Below are positions 39,400 through 46,902 of a stretch of 64,000 bases of DNA, piece by piece. The notes under the pieces are model-generated. The model saw nothing but the letters and a program-made list of their open reading frames with translations, did no database searches and was not told where the DNA came from. Numbering within the stretch: position 1 is the stretch's first letter; the number at the start of each line of letters is the position of its first letter. The DNA is from Candidatus Sulfurimonas marisnigri (lineage in GTDB: Bacteria > Campylobacterota > Campylobacteria > Campylobacterales > Sulfurimonadaceae): NCBI RefSeq assembly GCF_015265475.1, contig NZ_CP054493.1, positions 1-64,000 on the forward strand, given 5' to 3'. Both the position numbers and the translations under genes were made by a program.

Positions 39400-40323
39400 A
39401 TGAAAATAGTTTTACTAGACGCTTTGACTTTTGGAGAGACAGATTTAAGTGGTTTTTTTAAACTTGGAGATGTTGAAGTTTTTCAAACTACTTCTGTAGA
39501 TGAGGTTCAAAATAGAATAACCAACGCACATGTTATAGTCACTAACAAAGTTGTCATAACTGATACTCACATGTCAAACACTCCAACTTTAAAGCTTATA
39601 TGCGTTGCCGCGACAGGTATGAACAATGTTGACTTAGAATCAGCAAAGGGTAGAAATATTGAAGTAAAAAATGTGGCTGGTTACTCAACAGACTCTGTTA
39701 TTCAGCATACATTTTCAATGCTTTTTTACCTTATGGGACACTCAAGATATTATGATGAATATGTAAAAGACGGTTCATACTCAAGAAGCAAAATCTTTAC
39801 GGATGTTTCACGTCCATTTTTTGAGATTAAAGGTAAAAAGTGGGGGATTATTGGGCTAGGCTCTATTGGTCGCGGAGTTGCAAACATCGCTACTGCATTT
39901 GGAGCAGAGGTAAGTTATCACTCAACAAGCGGTAAAAACTCTACTAAAGATTTTCTACATGTAGAGCTATCTGAGCTTCTGAAAAGTTGCGATATTATCT
40001 CAATTCATGCACCTCTAAATGAGAAAACAAACAACCTTTTAGACTATGAACAGTTGTTAACATGTAAAGATGGAGCTACTATTTTAAACCTTGGGCGTGG
40101 TGGTATCATCAATGAAGATGCAGTTTCAAGGATAGTAGATGAAAAAAATATCTATTTTGGTTTAGATGTTTTAACTGCAGAACCAATGAGAGAAAACCAT
40201 CCACTTTTGGGTGTGAAAAACAAATTAAATATCTATATAACTCCACATATTGCTTGGGCATCAGTTGAGGCTAGAGAGACACTTATATCTAGTGTAATTG
40301 AGAATATCTCATCGCTGAACTAG
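39400..40323 (+). CDS. D-2-hydroxyacid dehydrogenase
   Basis: NAD-dependent reductase of 2-keto acids, resembling hydroxypyruvate or glycerate dehydrogenases. 307 residues. NAD site GIIGLGSIGRGVA; catalytic Arg in LNLGRGGI, Glu in LTAEPM and His in TPHIAWAS. Substrate cannot be fixed from sequence. It is coupled to purT at the 5' end, and its last codons overlap the frame of the next gene. Confidence 0.9.
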   Translation: MKIVLLDALTFGETDLSGFFKLGDVEVFQTTSVDEVQNRITNAHVIVTNKVVITDTHMSNTPTLKLICVAATGMNNVDLESAKGRNIEVKNVAGYSTDSVIQHTFSMLFYLMGHSRYYDEYVKDGSYSRSKIFTDVSRPFFEIKGKKWGIIGLGSIGRGVANIATAFGAEVSYHSTSGKNSTKDFLHVELSELLKSCDIISIHAPLNEKTNNLLDYEQLLTCKDGATILNLGRGGIINEDAVSRIVDEKNIYFGLDVLTAEPMRENHPLLGVKNKLNIYITPHIAWASVEARETLISSVIENISSLN

Positions 40324-40715
40324 GACTTTTCTTTGCTGCTTTTTTTGCAGCAACCATTCTCCCATTTAGTTCTGAAGTTGCATTTGTCGCAGCTTTGGCT
40401 AATGATATGCCACTTTTAACTGCTCTTATTTTTGCTTCTACAGGAAATATACTCGCCATAATTGTAAACTATTTTTTAGGATATTTTCTTTACGAAAAAA
40501 CGCATACAAAACTATATAGTTCCAAAATCGGAGCTAAAGCTTTGCTTTATGGGCATAAGTATGGTTACTATGCACTACTGTTATCATGGCTTCCAATTAT
40601 AGGTGATCCACTAACATTGGTTGCTGGTTTGGTTAGACTTAAGTTTGTTTGGTTTGTTTTAATATCAGGTTCTTTAAGAGTTCTGAGATATTACTTTTTA
40701 ACTCTTATGGTATAA
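40302..40715 (+). CDS. YqaA/DedA-like membrane protein, start codon unclear
   Basis: The frame is open from 40302 and encodes about 137 residues: LIAELGLFFAAFFAATILPFSSE (the conserved N-terminus of YqaA proteins), then about three more membrane helices ending PIIGDPLTLVAGLVRLKF. No ATG, GTG or TTG occurs in frame before TTG 40395, which would remove the conserved helix. ATC at 40311 with GAG eight bases upstream is a possible non-standard start; a frameshift or sequence error near 40297 is the alternative. Overlaps the dehydrogenase stop. Function in the envelope unknown. Confidence 0.7.
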   Translation, partial: EYLIAELGLFFAAFFAATILPFSSEVAFVAALANDMPLLTALIFASTGNILAIIVNYFLGYFLYEKTHTKLYSSKIGAKALLYGHKYGYYALLLSWLPIIGDPLTLVAGLVRLKFVWFVLISGSLRVLRYYFLTLMV

Positions 40716-40716
40716 T
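40711..40716 (+). promoter_or_regulatory. -10 box before sensor kinase gene
   Basis: TATAAT overlapping the end of the YqaA-like gene, 29 bases before the kinase ATG. Confidence 0.5.
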
Positions 40717-40744
40717 CTAAAACAATTAAACTAATGGTTATATT

Positions 40745-43351
40745 ATGAAGTATATTTTTATTCTACTATCTCTTATTTTATCTCTTGGCACATCAGTTCA
40801 TGCACTAGATAAAGTATCATTGCAGCTTCAGTGGTTCGATCAGTTTCAATTCGCCGGATACTATATAGCAAAAGAGAAAGGGTTTTACAAAGAGGTCGGA
40901 CTAGATGTTCAGATTAACAAAATGACACCTTCGACGGATACGCTTGATGAAGTTCTAAGTGGTAGATCAACCTTCGGTATTGGCAGTTCTAGTCTTATAT
41001 GGGAATACTCTAACAAAAAACAAATTAGTTTACTCTCTGCCACATTTCAGTCATCCCCTTATGTTCTTATCGCTCTAAAGTCATCAGATATAAACAGCAT
41101 AAAAGATTTTAAAGACCAAACAGTTATGCTTAGAGATCAAGATTTAGATACAGCGTCTGTTCATGCCATGTTGCACTCTGGATATACAGATGAGAACAGT
41201 ATAAAGACAAAAGACCATACATATGATATTGAAGAGCTAATCGATGGAAGAGTTGACTTATACGCTGGGTACATCTCCAACGAGCCATATTTGCTCAAAA
41301 AAAGAGGAATCCCTTATAAAATTTTTTCCCCAAAAGAGAAAGGGTTTGATTTTTACAGTGACATTCTTTATACAACTAAAAAAGAGGTATTAAATAATCC
41401 AAAAAGAGTACAAAAATTTAAAGATGCATCTCTAAAAGGATGGAAGTATGCATTTACTAATATTACTGAAACTGTAGATATTATTTACAATAAATACAAC
41501 TCACAAAATAAAACAAAAGATGCACTAATGTTTGAGGCTTTAGAACTAAAAAAATTGGCTTACGCAAACGATAAAGCTCTTGGTGATATAAATAAAGCAA
41601 AAGTAGAAAGAATTTTAGATGTCTATAAGGTGCTAGGTTTTACGAATGGTAATGCCAACATAGACAACCTGTTATTTACTGATGGAGATGTTTATTTATC
41701 AGTAGATGAACAAAAATATCTAAAAGAAAAAAAAGTTATTCGTATTTGTGTAGCACCATCATCTTTGCCATACAGCGCTATAGAAGATGGAGAGTTTATT
41801 GGGATAGGTGCAGATATTTTAAGATTATCACAAAATATTACAAATATACAGCACAAGCTTATTGAAACTAAGACTTGTAAGGAAACTTTTGAAAGTGTGA
41901 AAAATAAAGAGTGTGATTTAGTGCCTATAATGAGTAAGTCAAAATCTAGAGAGAAACACCTTCATTTTACATCCCCATACTACACTGAAAAATTGGCCAT
42001 TATTACCAAAGAATCAACAAATTATATTTTAGATTTTACCTCCATTAAAAATAAAGAATTTTCTGTTGTAAAAGGAAGATCATGTGCAGAAACATTGAGA
42101 CAAAAGTATCCACATATAAAATTTGTAATGGTTGATTCTGTTGAGCATGGATTATCTGGTGTTAATAGAGGAGATTACTACGGACATATAGATATTATGA
42201 CGCGTTCTGCCTATTATTTACAAAAAATGAACAAACCAAATTTGAAGATAAATACTCAACTTGAGGATAACGTAGAAATTGGTTTTGCCCTAAGAAATGA
42301 TGATAAAGTGCTTTTTAGCATATATGATAAAGTCTCCAAAAATTTAAGAAAATCTGACTTACAAAAATCTGTAAGTAGCTGGGTACAACTAAGCTATACA
42401 AACAAGATAGAATTTAAATATTTAACAGAGATTATAATTTTTATCATTCTATCTGTCTTGATATTTTACCACAGGCACCATACTTTAAGCAAAAGAAATA
42501 AAGAGCTTAAACTATTGCAAGATGAGTTGTTAGAGTTAAACAAAACACTAGAATCAAAAGTAAGTGACGCAGTAAGTGAGATACAAAAAAAAGATACTTA
42601 TATGCTTCATAGGTCTCGTTTAACTCAAATGGGTGAGATTATAAGTATGATAGCTCACCAGTGGAAACAGCCGCTTGGTTCAATATCTGCACTTAATATA
42701 TCAATGCTAATGGCAATTGAATTAGAAAAGTATGATTTAAAAGATGAGAAACAAAGAGAAGAATTTTTAGAGTTTTTTAGTGAAAAATTAAAAAAGATAG
42801 ACTCTCATGCTCTAAATCTAAGTAATATTATTTCAGATTTCAGAGACTTTTACAAACCCAGTGCAAAAGTAAGATTGATGCATATGGAAGCTGCAGTAAT
42901 AAAAGCACATGAATTTTTAAAAGAAAATTTAGCCTCTTGTGGCATAGCAGTTATGATGGATTTAAATTCAAAAAAAGAGGTAGAGTTACATGAAAATGAG
43001 TTTATACAAGTTGTTTTAAATATTTTAGGAAATGCGAAGGAGCAGCTTGTACAAAAAGAAATAGATAATCCTGAGATTTTTATAAAAACTTACGATGATA
43101 AAACAAAAGTTATTTTGGAGATTAGTGATAATGCAGGCGGGATTAGCGAGGATATAATTGAGAATATATTTGAACCTTATTTTTCTACAAAGCTTGATAA
43201 AAATGGGACAGGACTTGGTCTTTATATGTCTAAAAGTATTATAAAAGAACATCATAATGGAAAAATATATGCTAAAAACAGTGAAGTTGGTGCAGTTTTT
43301 ATTATTGAGATGCAAGCAAAAGAAAGAATAATGACGGAGGATGAGTTATGA
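40745..43351 (+). CDS. sensor histidine kinase with two periplasmic binding domains
   Basis: 868 residues: signal peptide (1-21); NMT1/THI5-like binding domain (about 22-245: VSLQLQWFDQFQFAGYYIAKEKGFYKEVGLDV); type-3 solute-binding domain (about 325-550: VIRICVAPSSLPYSAIEDGEFIGIGADI); membrane helix (about 560-580); coiled coil; dimerisation domain with His638 in IAHQWKQPLG; and ATPase domain with GTGLGLYMSK. No receiver domain and no response regulator nearby. Probably senses a small amine or pyrimidine-like ligand (inference from NMT1). Its stop overlaps the next start (ATGA), tying it to the flavoprotein gene. Confidence 0.88.
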   Translation: MKYIFILLSLILSLGTSVHALDKVSLQLQWFDQFQFAGYYIAKEKGFYKEVGLDVQINKMTPSTDTLDEVLSGRSTFGIGSSSLIWEYSNKKQISLLSATFQSSPYVLIALKSSDINSIKDFKDQTVMLRDQDLDTASVHAMLHSGYTDENSIKTKDHTYDIEELIDGRVDLYAGYISNEPYLLKKRGIPYKIFSPKEKGFDFYSDILYTTKKEVLNNPKRVQKFKDASLKGWKYAFTNITETVDIIYNKYNSQNKTKDALMFEALELKKLAYANDKALGDINKAKVERILDVYKVLGFTNGNANIDNLLFTDGDVYLSVDEQKYLKEKKVIRICVAPSSLPYSAIEDGEFIGIGADILRLSQNITNIQHKLIETKTCKETFESVKNKECDLVPIMSKSKSREKHLHFTSPYYTEKLAIITKESTNYILDFTSIKNKEFSVVKGRSCAETLRQKYPHIKFVMVDSVEHGLSGVNRGDYYGHIDIMTRSAYYLQKMNKPNLKINTQLEDNVEIGFALRNDDKVLFSIYDKVSKNLRKSDLQKSVSSWVQLSYTNKIEFKYLTEIIIFIILSVLIFYHRHHTLSKRNKELKLLQDELLELNKTLESKVSDAVSEIQKKDTYMLHRSRLTQMGEIISMIAHQWKQPLGSISALNISMLMAIELEKYDLKDEKQREEFLEFFSEKLKKIDSHALNLSNIISDFRDFYKPSAKVRLMHMEAAVIKAHEFLKENLASCGIAVMMDLNSKKEVELHENEFIQVVLNILGNAKEQLVQKEIDNPEIFIKTYDDKTKVILEISDNAGGISEDIIENIFEPYFSTKLDKNGTGLGLYMSKSIIKEHHNGKIYAKNSEVGAVFIIEMQAKERIMTEDEL

Positions 43352-44955
43352 GGAGTGATGTAGTTATAATAGGAGCAGGCGGTGCTGGTTTAGTCTCAGC
43401 TATAAACGCTCATGAAAGTGGAGCTAAAGTAATAGTTTTAACTAAAGAGTACCCAACAAGAAGTCAAACATGTATGGCTCAGGGTGGTATAAATGCAGCT
43501 TTGTCAAATGCAGGTGAAGACAGTGTTGAAGCGCATATAAAAAATACACTAAAAGCAGCTCATGGATTAGCACAAGAGAGCGCCGTAAAGTTTTTATGCG
43601 AAGAGGCTATAGGAGCTGTAGAGTGGCTAGATAGTATTGGTGTACCGTTTAGCAGAACAAAAGATAGCAAAATAGCTCAAAGAACTCTAGGGGGTGCATC
43701 TGCAGCGCGCGCATGCTACGCACAAGACTATACAGGATTGAAAATCCTTCATACACTCTACGATAGATGTCTATCTCTTGGTATCGAGATTTTAGATGAG
43801 AGGTATCTTTTAGAGTTTATAACAAACAAAAGTGAAAACAAAGTTTCTGTTTGCGGTGTTAGTGTTTTAAATAAACGAAGTGGTGAAGTTGAGATTTATG
43901 AAGCTCCTAGTGTTATAGTTGCAACCGGTGGTTATAGTAAGATTTTTCATAAGCATACAACAAACTCATCAAGCTCAACTGGAGATGGAATAGCCTCAGC
44001 ACTACGAGCAGGAGCAAGACTTAGTGATATGGAGTTTATTCAGTTCCATCCAACAGCACTTAAAAACTCATCTATACTTATTTCTGAGAGTGCTAGAGGT
44101 GCAGGTGGTTATCTTTTAAACTCTATTGGTGAGAGATTTACAAATGAGTTACTGCCTCGCGATGAAGTAGCCCGTGCAATATATGATGAGATGCAAAAAG
44201 GTGAGGATGTATTTTTAGATATTCGCCATCTTGGTGAAGCGTTTATAGACGAGGAACTTCCACAAGAGAGAAAGCTTGCAATACTTTATGAAAATATTGA
44301 TCCGGTTAGTGATTTAATTCCCATTAAGCCTGTTGCTCATTACACAATGGGCGGAATAGAAGTAGACTCAGAATCAATGACAAATGTGATGGGTCTTTTT
44401 GCAGTGGGCGAGTGTGCAAACCATAAGGTTCATGGAGCAAATAGGCTTGGCGGAAACTCACTTTTAGAGTTGATAGTATTTGGAAGGCAAGCTGGGAATA
44501 ATGCATCAAAGTATGCGAAAAATGTCAAAAAAGATGAGAACATATCTTTACATGTAGAGGTTGAGAGTGAAGTTTTGGATAAGATAAGAAACTGTACATG
44601 TAGAGTTAGTTTTTATGAAAAACATAAACTTATCGGAGATATTTTTTATAAAAATGTAGGGATAAAAAGAGATAAAAAAGAGTTGATTTTCGCTTTGGAT
44701 GAAATATATAAAATCAAAGATGACTTGCCGTTAATGGGAGTTGATGACAAATCAAAAATATACAACAATAATTTAGTAGAGTTTTTAGAATTCAAAAATA
44801 TGCTTGAGCTTTGTGAAACGGTACTGCTCAGTGCAATTGCAAGAGGTGAGAGCCGTGGTGCTCACTTTAGAGTAGATGCACCAAGTGAGAATGATGCAAT
44901 ATTTAAGGCACATAGTATAGTAGATGAAAGCGGAAGGGTTAGTTATGAAAATTAA
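43348..44955 (+). CDS. sdhA: SdhA/FrdA-like flavoprotein, atypical active site
   Basis: 535 residues, shorter than typical SdhA (about 580). FAD motif IIGAGGAGL; HPTALK; RDEVARA; HYTMGGIEV; HGANRLGGNSLLELIVFGR are canonical. Two key positions differ from E. coli SdhA: the FAD-linking His (PTRSHTVSAQGG) is Gln40 (PTRSQTCMAQGG), and the substrate-site Glu in RGEGGYLLN is Ala252 (RGAGGYLLN). FAD is then probably non-covalent and substrate handling may differ. No signal peptide. Overlaps the iron-sulfur gene by 11 bases. Aspartate oxidase was considered but the partner subunit argues against it. Confidence 0.82.
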   Translation: MRSDVVIIGAGGAGLVSAINAHESGAKVIVLTKEYPTRSQTCMAQGGINAALSNAGEDSVEAHIKNTLKAAHGLAQESAVKFLCEEAIGAVEWLDSIGVPFSRTKDSKIAQRTLGGASAARACYAQDYTGLKILHTLYDRCLSLGIEILDERYLLEFITNKSENKVSVCGVSVLNKRSGEVEIYEAPSVIVATGGYSKIFHKHTTNSSSSTGDGIASALRAGARLSDMEFIQFHPTALKNSSILISESARGAGGYLLNSIGERFTNELLPRDEVARAIYDEMQKGEDVFLDIRHLGEAFIDEELPQERKLAILYENIDPVSDLIPIKPVAHYTMGGIEVDSESMTNVMGLFAVGECANHKVHGANRLGGNSLLELIVFGRQAGNNASKYAKNVKKDENISLHVEVESEVLDKIRNCTCRVSFYEKHKLIGDIFYKNVGIKRDKKELIFALDEIYKIKDDLPLMGVDDKSKIYNNNLVEFLEFKNMLELCETVLLSAIARGESRGAHFRVDAPSENDAIFKAHSIVDESGRVSYEN

Positions 44956-45649
44956 TATTCAAAGAGAGAAGCTTACTCAGTATGAGTTTGATTTAGAAGA
45001 TGCAACTTTGCTCGAGGCTTTGAATGAGATTAAAATAAATCAAGACGCATCGTTAGTATATGCAAGCGGCTGTAGAAGCAGTGTATGTGGAAGTTGTGCT
45101 ATGAGAGTTAATGGCAAAGAGGTCTTAGCTTGTGCCTATAAAGTTCAAGATGGTGATTTGGTAGAACCACTAAAGAATGTTCCTATTATTCGTGACCTTG
45201 TAGTGGATATGAGCAAGGCTTATAAGTTTAATGCAAAAGCGAAGGCTTGGCAGAGTTCGCCTGCTAAAAATATTTCAGTTACTCAAGAAGACGAGAAGAT
45301 AAATGAAGTCCAGAGTGATTGTATTTTATGTGGTGCATGTTACAGCGCTTGTCCTGTTTATACCGTTAATAGTGAATTTTTAGGACCATTTTCCCTAACA
45401 AGAGTCTGGAGATATGTTAGTGACAAGAGAGAAGATAACACTAAAGATAAAATAGATACTATTCAAACTAACGGCGTTTGGGACTGCACTTTGTGCAATG
45501 AGTGCACAATTGTGTGCCCACAGGATATTTCAAGCAAGGCAGATATAGAGAAGCTTCGAGCTAAAAGTGCAATATCAGGGCATATGGACCCAAATTTTGG
45601 AAGTTTTGGTGGATTTGGTGGCTCGTTTGATGGAAGTCCAACTTTTTAG
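44945..45649 (+). CDS. sdhB: SdhB/FrdB-like iron-sulfur subunit
   Basis: 234 residues from ATG 44945, with GGAAGG eight bases upstream (a frame from 44924 is less likely). Clusters: [2Fe-2S] in CRSSVCGSC...C; [4Fe-4S] in CILCGACYSACP; and CTLCNECTIVCP, where an extra Cys occupies the position that makes this a 3Fe-4S site in the classical subunits, so a second [4Fe-4S] is likely, as reported for some archaeal enzymes. C-terminal Gly/Phe tail. No membrane anchor (SdhC/D or SdhE) follows. Confidence 0.85.
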   Translation: MKINIQREKLTQYEFDLEDATLLEALNEIKINQDASLVYASGCRSSVCGSCAMRVNGKEVLACAYKVQDGDLVEPLKNVPIIRDLVVDMSKAYKFNAKAKAWQSSPAKNISVTQEDEKINEVQSDCILCGACYSACPVYTVNSEFLGPFSLTRVWRYVSDKREDNTKDKIDTIQTNGVWDCTLCNECTIVCPQDISSKADIEKLRAKSAISGHMDPNFGSFGGFGGSFDGSPTF

Positions 45650-45674
45650 AACAACTAACAAACTTCAAATATGT

Positions 45675-45680
45675 TATAAT
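45675..45680 (+). promoter_or_regulatory. -10 box of yajQ promoter
   Basis: TATAAT 25 bases after the sdhB stop and about 60 before the yajQ start. Confidence 0.5.
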
Positions 45681-45741
45681 TTACTAAATTGTTATAAAAC
45701 AGGTGTCCCTTGAGGGTGTGAAATAAAATTAAGGAATAAAA

Positions 45742-46239
45742 ATGGCAAAAGAATATTCGTTTGATATAAGTGCAAAGATAGATATGCAAAATTTTAAGAA
45801 TGCTATAAATATGGTTGATAAAGAGGTTGCGAATCGTTATGATTTTAAGGGAACTGCTTATGAAGTAAACTATAACGAACAAGCTAAGACATTAGTTTTA
45901 ATAGCATCTAGTGACAATAAGCTAGATGCTCTAAAAGATATTGTAATAGCAAAGTTTTTAAAGCAGGGGCTAAGCTCTAAGGTCTTAGAAGAACTTAAAG
46001 TGGAAGATTCTAGCGGTAATAATAGAAAAGTTACATTTAAAGTTGTTGATTACATAGAGTCTAAAGAAGCTAAAAAAATAACTGCTGAGATAAAAAAAAT
46101 GAAACTCAAAGTAAACGCTCAGATAGAGGGTGATTCAATACGTGTAAAAGGTGCAAAACTAGATGATTTACAAAAAGTTATAGCAGAGATTCGGTCACAA
46201 GAGTGGGAAGCTCCACTAGTTTTTGAAAATATGAGATAA
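45742..46239 (+). CDS. yajQ: YajQ-family nucleotide-binding protein
   Basis: 165 residues, full length. Family sequence EYSFDISAKIDMQNFKNAINMVDKEVANRYDFKG and the C-terminal IRSQEWEAPLVFENMR. YajQ proteins have two ferredoxin-like folds; some bind c-di-GMP and act with LysR regulators, which is notable beside several c-di-GMP genes here. RBS TAAGGAATAAAA. Followed 12 bases later by an HTH protein gene. Confidence 0.94.
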   Translation: MAKEYSFDISAKIDMQNFKNAINMVDKEVANRYDFKGTAYEVNYNEQAKTLVLIASSDNKLDALKDIVIAKFLKQGLSSKVLEELKVEDSSGNNRKVTFKVVDYIESKEAKKITAEIKKMKLKVNAQIEGDSIRVKGAKLDDLQKVIAEIRSQEWEAPLVFENMR

Positions 46240-46251
46240 GAAAGGTATTAT

Positions 46252-46902
46252 ATGTCAAAGTTAACTATCGCGGATGCTGCTGAAAAACTTGGTGTGTCAA
46301 AAGAGGCTATTCATAACCGAATAAGAAGAGGTTCTCTTCAAAGTGAAGTTGAAAACGGGGTGAAGCTTGTTTTAATGGACGGTGATGACAGCGTTAAGAC
46401 ACCAACAAGAAGAATGAACAATCAAAAGGTAGCACCTAAAGTAGATGACAGGTATTATAAACTTTTAGAAGATCAAAATGCCAAGCTACAACAAAAAATA
46501 GAGACTCTTGAGGGTGAAACAAAAAACTTAAGAGATCAAAAAGAGCAAATGCTCATCGCTGAGAGAGAAAAAATTGAGCAGATTTACAAAGATAAAGATG
46601 AACAGCTTAAAAACATACTAAATGCAATTTCATCAAAGTTTATGCTTGGTGCACCTGATGAAGCTCTAGAAGAGCTAGTTGAGGCTGAAATAGAAGAGTT
46701 TGATGAGCCTGCAACTGAAAGTGTAAATAGACTTGTATCTCTTGGTAAATATTTAAAAAGTAAAGATTTTTCAAAGAAGAAAGTTTCAAAGATAAAAGAG
46801 AAGTTTAAAAAACAAGCAGAAGTTGACACAAGGATTATTACTATAGGGAAAAAATACTATGTTGACTTAGAAAAGTATGACTATAGCGATTTATCGCTAT
46901 AA
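46252..46902 (+). CDS. HTH and coiled-coil DNA-binding protein
   Basis: 216 residues. N-terminal helix-turn-helix of excisionase/MerR type (TIADAAEKLGVSKEAIHNRIRRGSL), long coiled coil (about 65-125, rich in Glu/Lys/Gln), then an acidic segment and a basic helix (KKKVSKIKEKFKKQ). No effector domain. Could organise DNA or regulate; function unknown. Possibly co-transcribed with yajQ. Its last codons form a hairpin shared with the convergent gene. Confidence 0.7.
   Translation: MSKLTIADAAEKLGVSKEAIHNRIRRGSLQSEVENGVKLVLMDGDDSVKTPTRRMNNQKVAPKVDDRYYKLLEDQNAKLQQKIETLEGETKNLRDQKEQMLIAEREKIEQIYKDKDEQLKNILNAISSKFMLGAPDEALEELVEAEIEEFDEPATESVNRLVSLGKYLKSKDFSKKKVSKIKEKFKKQAEVDTRIITIGKKYYVDLEKYDYSDLSL
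46882..46901. terminator. bidirectional hairpin at convergent gene ends
   Basis: TATAGCGAT-TT-ATCGCTATA, perfect 9-bp arms, lying in the last codons of the HTH gene and over the stop of the DUF1538 gene. Could terminate transcripts from both sides. Confidence 0.5.

Noticed and set aside
40395-40715. YqaA-like gene starting at TTG 40395
   Set aside because: It removes the conserved first membrane segment, which is encoded upstream in the same frame.
43348-44955. L-aspartate oxidase (NadB) for the flavoprotein
   Set aside because: The adjacent three-cluster iron-sulfur subunit and the HGANRLGGNSLLEL pattern fit SdhA/FrdA better, though the Gln40 change is also compatible with non-covalent flavin enzymes.
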